Of a stretch of 13,799 nt of DNA, positions 11,040-13,799 are shown in pieces. The notes under the pieces are model-generated. The model had not been told where the DNA came from. It was given only the letters and a program-made list of their open reading frames with translations, and did not search any database. Source of the DNA: Alteromonadaceae bacterium (GTDB lineage: Bacteria; Pseudomonadota; Gammaproteobacteria; Pseudomonadales; Oleiphilaceae); assembly GCA_013393545.1 (NCBI GenBank), contig JABXHG010000140.1, positions 1-13,799 on the forward strand. The letters are read 5' to 3'. Position numbers and translations under genes: made by a program. Position 1 is the stretch's first letter. The number at the start of each line of letters is the position of its first letter.

Positions 11040-12497
11040 TCAGAAGCTATCGAAGGAGCGGACCCAGGGATTGTCGATGCGCAACGCACCGGGCAGGTTC
11101 GCTCCAGCGGCACGGGCCCGGTCTTTGCTCTCATACCGCCCATAAACCAGCATGAACCAGGGGCCGCCCTGGCGTTCACCCAGGGTATAGCGCAAATTAC
11201 TGTTAGCAGGCGCACGCTCCAGCACGTTCAGCACTGTTTGTTCCAGCTGCCCCGCCACCAGCTGAAGAGTCCAGCCGTTTTCGCGGCGCAACTGTGATAT
11301 CGGCACAAAGGCTTCCGGATTTGCCGGCTCGAATTGCGGCTCTGGCTCTGGCTCTGGCTCTGGCGGAACAGTGTCCGGTTGCTCATTGGGTGGCGACAAG
11401 GGCTCTGGCTGTGATTGGACATCCGGCCCTGGCTCCAGCTCAGGTTGCAGCTCCGCTCCGGGCAAGGGTTCAGCTGTGCGCTCCACCTTGCCCGATTGGC
11501 CGTCAGCCACCTGCGGGTTATCCGGGCCAACGGTAATACTTTTGCGCACCGGCTCTGCCTTCGGCGGCTTTTCCGATTCACGAATCGCATCATTGTATTG
11601 CTGCGACACAAACCAGAATGAACCGCCCAGCAGCACCAGGGCCAATGCCGGCCAGCGCAAGGTGCGAAACGCCACCGCACCAGAAAACGATGGCAAGCGA
11701 CGAGCGGCCGGTGGCCCCGCGCGCCCGGACACCATATCCAGCCACACGCCCGGAGCGACGCGCTTGACCCCGCCAAAACGCCCTTCACTCAAGGCATGAA
11801 TTTTTTTCACCCGGGCCGATGACAGCAGCTGCTTTTCCGGGCCACCCGCCCGTTCAACCCGGGGCTGCAAATACGCCCGAATCTCTTCTGGAGAAAGCAA
11901 AGGCAGGAACATGTGGTGCAGGTGGGAGGCATCCACCCACTCAGAGATCACCGAATACAACGACGGCTCGCCGGCAAACACAGGAATCGCCGCCATCGAA
12001 CGGTCAGCAGCCAAAAAGCCGGCCAACAGCAGCTGTAAAACATCGGGGGCGCCCTGATCGGCATCGTCAACCAGCAGCACCTGCCGACGACCCCGCTGAG
12101 CGCGACTTTCTGACCACCGGAAATAGCTTTGGACGGCTTCTTTTATGCCGGCGTCATCGGCAATAGCCGAACGGGCCAGTTTTTTCAGATCCCGGATCAA
12201 TGCCTGGGCCGAGGACAGGGCAGCCGAGGGGATACGGTGAATATCAAGACGAGAAGTTTCGTGGCGAACCAACTCCGCCAGCATACGGGTTTTGCCGGTG
12301 CCTTGCTCACCACAAACCACCAGCGCCAGATCACCAAACCCACACAAGTGGCGCAACGATTCCAGCGCCTGCTGGCGACCGGCACCACTGAAAAAAGGCG
12401 CCTCCATTTCCAGCGGGTTTTCCCGCAACCCATAACGCTGCTGCAGGCGCGGAAAAAGCCCACCGTCGTCAAGACTGTTCAGAGTGTCTCGAGCCAC
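11040..12497 (-). CDS. damX: DamX-type AAA-ATPase/SPOR cell-division protein
   Basis: This 485-residue bitopic inner-membrane protein probably localises to the division septum by binding denuded peptidoglycan through its SPOR domain. Residues 15-255 are an ExeA-like AAA ATPase, with Walker A GEQGTGKT (63-70) and Walker B QVLLVDDAD (139-147). One membrane segment lies at about 281-298. A periplasmic Pro/Glu-rich linker follows (305-400, with a PEPEPEPEP run), then the SPOR domain (about 408-485). The GTG start has AGGGAT about five bases upstream and is three bases from the aroB stop, so it is co-transcribed with aroB. E. coli DamX lacks the ATPase part, but Pseudomonas and Vibrio homologues are built like this one. 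The function of the ATPase is not known to me. Confidence 0.9.
   Translation of the reverse strand: MARDTLNSLDDGGLFPRLQQRYGLRENPLEMEAPFFSGAGRQQALESLRHLCGFGDLALVVCGEQGTGKTRMLAELVRHETSRLDIHRIPSAALSSAQALIRDLKKLARSAIADDAGIKEAVQSYFRWSESRAQRGRRQVLLVDDADQGAPDVLQLLLAGFLAADRSMAAIPVFAGEPSLYSVISEWVDASHLHHMFLPLLSPEEIRAYLQPRVERAGGPEKQLLSSARVKKIHALSEGRFGGVKRVAPGVWLDMVSGRAGPPAARRLPSFSGAVAFRTLRWPALALVLLGGSFWFVSQQYNDAIRESEKPPKAEPVRKSITVGPDNPQVADGQSGKVERTAEPLPGAELQPELEPGPDVQSQPEPLSPPNEQPDTVPPEPEPEPEPQFEPANPEAFVPISQLRRENGWTLQLVAGQLEQTVLNVLERAPANSNLRYTLGERQGGPWFMLVYGRYESKDRARAAGANLPGALRIDNPWVRSFDSF
11338..11361. repeat. Six-base tandem repeat in the damX linker
   Basis: Four exact copies of GGCTCT (plus strand) encode the alternating Pro-Glu run of the DamX linker on the minus strand. 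Copy-number changes would stay in frame and only alter linker length. Confidence 0.85.
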
Positions 12498-12500
12498 ACG

Positions 12501-13595
12501 CTATCCCTGGTGAAGAAAAGCCTGCAACGTGGCCTGCAGGTTTGAAGCGCTGGCGTCAGCGGTAACGTATACCTCTCCCAGAGAGCGCAACAACACCAGA
12601 CGCAAGGCCCCGTCCACGTTTTTCTTGTCGACCGCCATCAGATTCATGAAATCATCCGCCGACATACCTTCCGGCGCAGTATCCGGCAGTGCGGCGCGCC
12701 GGATCAAGGCAACCGCTCTTGCCTGATCTTCCGGTGAAAGATGACCCTCACGCACCGACAGGTCCGCCGCCATCATCATACCGGTACCCACCGCCTCGCC
12801 GTGCAACCAATTGCCATAACCGGCGAAGGTTTCAATGGCATGGCCAAACGTATGCCCAAGATTCAGAATAGCGCGTAAACCGCCTTCTTTCTCGTCCTGA
12901 GCCACTACATCCGCTTTACACTGGCAGGATCGGTAAATGGCTTCGCCCAAAGCAGCGGGTTCAAGCGCCACCAGCGATTCCATGTTTTGCTCGAGCCAGG
13001 ACAGGAACGGCTCGTCGCGAATCAAACCGTACTTGATCACCTCAGCCAGCCCCGCGGACACTTCCCGGGCTGGCAGGGTGGCGAGAGTATCGGCATCAAT
13101 CAACACCGCCTGCGGCTGATGAAAGGCACCCACCATGTTTTTGCCCAGAGGATGATTAATGCCGGTTTTGCCACCCACGGAAGAGTCCACCTGTGACAGC
13201 AGCGTAGTGGGGATCTGGATAAAGGGCACGCCACGCTGGTAACTGGCTGCGGCAAAACCGGCCATGTCACCCACCACGCCGCCACCCAACGCCACCAGCG
13301 TCGTTTTGCGGGTATGGCGCTTTTCCAGCAGGGCAGTAAAAATCCGATTAAGGGTTTGCCAGTCTTTGTACTTCTCGCCATCCGGCAGCACCACCACATC
13401 CACTGTTTTGCCCGGAAAACAGGCCCTGGCCTGCTCCAGATAGAATGGGGCAACGGTTTCATTGGTAACAATCATCACCTGACTGCCGCCCACCCAGGGC
13501 GTCAGATCAAACTCACCAAGCAGGCGCTGACCAATGATGATCGGGTAGCTGCGCTCCCCGAGATCTACCTCAAGCTCACGAAGTACCTTTTGCAT
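12501..13595 (-). CDS. aroB: 3-dehydroquinate synthase
   Basis: AroB converts DAHP to 3-dehydroquinate, the second step of the shikimate pathway, using NAD and a divalent metal in the cytoplasm. The 364-residue length is standard. Visible motifs are PDGEKYK (71-77), the NAD-binding [11 protein letters not shown] (104-114), [18 protein letters not shown] (130-147) and the active-site NPLGK-equivalent HPLGKN (148-153). The metal ligands are E185 (AEVIKYG), H248 (LGHTFGH) and H265 (LHGEAV). The ATG start at 13593-13595 lies inside the end of aroK, overlapping it by 20 bases, with only a modest AAGG ribosome site, so coupling to aroK translation is likely. damX follows after three bases. Confidence 0.98.
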   Translation of the reverse strand: MQKVLRELEVDLGERSYPIIIGQRLLGEFDLTPWVGGSQVMIVTNETVAPFYLEQARACFPGKTVDVVVLPDGEKYKDWQTLNRIFTALLEKRHTRKTTLVALGGGVVGDMAGFAAASYQRGVPFIQIPTTLLSQVDSSVGGKTGINHPLGKNMVGAFHQPQAVLIDADTLATLPAREVSAGLAEVIKYGLIRDEPFLSWLEQNMESLVALEPAALGEAIYRSCQCKADVVAQDEKEGGLRAILNLGHTFGHAIETFAGYGNWLHGEAVGTGMMMAADLSVREGHLSPEDQARAVALIRRAALPDTAPEGMSADDFMNLMAVDKKNVDGALRLVLLRSLGEVYVTADASASNLQATLQAFLHQG

Positions 13596-13799
13596 ACTGA
13601 CGACCTTGTTTACGACGCTGGCGTTTATGCCGGGGCGTTTTGGGGTTCACTCTATTAACCAGTTGCCGGACCACCAGGCGCGGGCTTTTGCGGTCGGTAA
13701 ACATCACGATATCCGCAAGTTTAGTGTAAATGGGATCACGCAAGGCAAACAGGTCGCGCAATACCGCTTCCGGGTTGTCGTTCTGCAACAACGGACGGT
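13576..13799 (-). CDS. aroK: Shikimate kinase, C-terminal part
   Basis: The gene runs off the right edge, so only the last 73 or so residues are visible. [21 protein letters not shown] is the lid and adenine-binding region of shikimate kinase, followed by [13 protein letters not shown] and the final helix [10 protein letters not shown]. The enzyme phosphorylates shikimate at the 3-hydroxyl. After the usual end of the fold, the protein continues for about 24 residues in a strongly basic tail ([17 protein letters not shown]). The tail is encoded partly in the 20-base overlap with aroB. The P-loop and start codon are outside the window. The position before aroB is the usual gammaproteobacterial order. 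Confidence 0.93.
   Translation of the reverse strand, partial: RPLLQNDNPEAVLRDLFALRDPIYTKLADIVMFTDRKSPRLVVRQLVNRVNPKTPRHKRQRRKQGRQYAKGTS

Overview
The window reads as a chromosomal segment of a GC-rich gammaproteobacterium, most likely in or near Marinobacter or Pseudomonas. This rests on the run aroK-aroB-damX-gltB-gltD-hemE, on an AAA-ATPase/SPOR form of DamX, and on a radA gene next to a short PilZ protein that closely resembles Pseudomonas PA4608 as I recall it. Placement below order level is inference. Almost all of the sequence is coding. No gap exceeds about 210 bases, and I see no tRNA, rRNA, IS element or CRISPR array.

Left part, plus strand: the tail of an unrecognised Cys-rich gene (3-122) overlaps radA (119-1498) by four bases. 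It is followed by a compact three-gene cassette that I read as a HipBST toxin-antitoxin system: hipB (1643-1942), hipS (1939-2256) and hipT (2234-3199, TTG start). HipS corresponds to the N-terminal subdomain of classical HipA. HipT is the separate kinase, with an S-I-S motif in its Gly-rich loop. The cassette looks lower in GC than its neighbours and lies between radA and the PilZ gene, so it is probably an acquired defence or stress module in a housekeeping neighbourhood.

Right part, all minus strand: a PilZ c-di-GMP effector (3220-3585), hemE (3795-4859), then gltD (4981-6399) and gltB (6413-10861), the two subunits of NADPH glutamate synthase. A strong intrinsic terminator with a UUCG loop separates gltD from hemE. 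Upstream lie damX (11040-12497), aroB (12501-13595) and the end of aroK (13576-13799), packed as an operon with overlaps or gaps of a few bases. The aro genes serve the shikimate pathway, damX cell division, gltBD ammonium assimilation and hemE tetrapyrrole synthesis.

The gap before gltB (10862-11039) is rich in signals: a sigma70-type promoter, an 8-bp inverted repeat across its -35 box, and two NtrC-like dyads flanking the promoter. About 235 nt into gltB there is a terminator-like hairpin followed by a T tract inside the coding sequence. The HipBST cassette and the gltB control region are the most interesting parts of the window.
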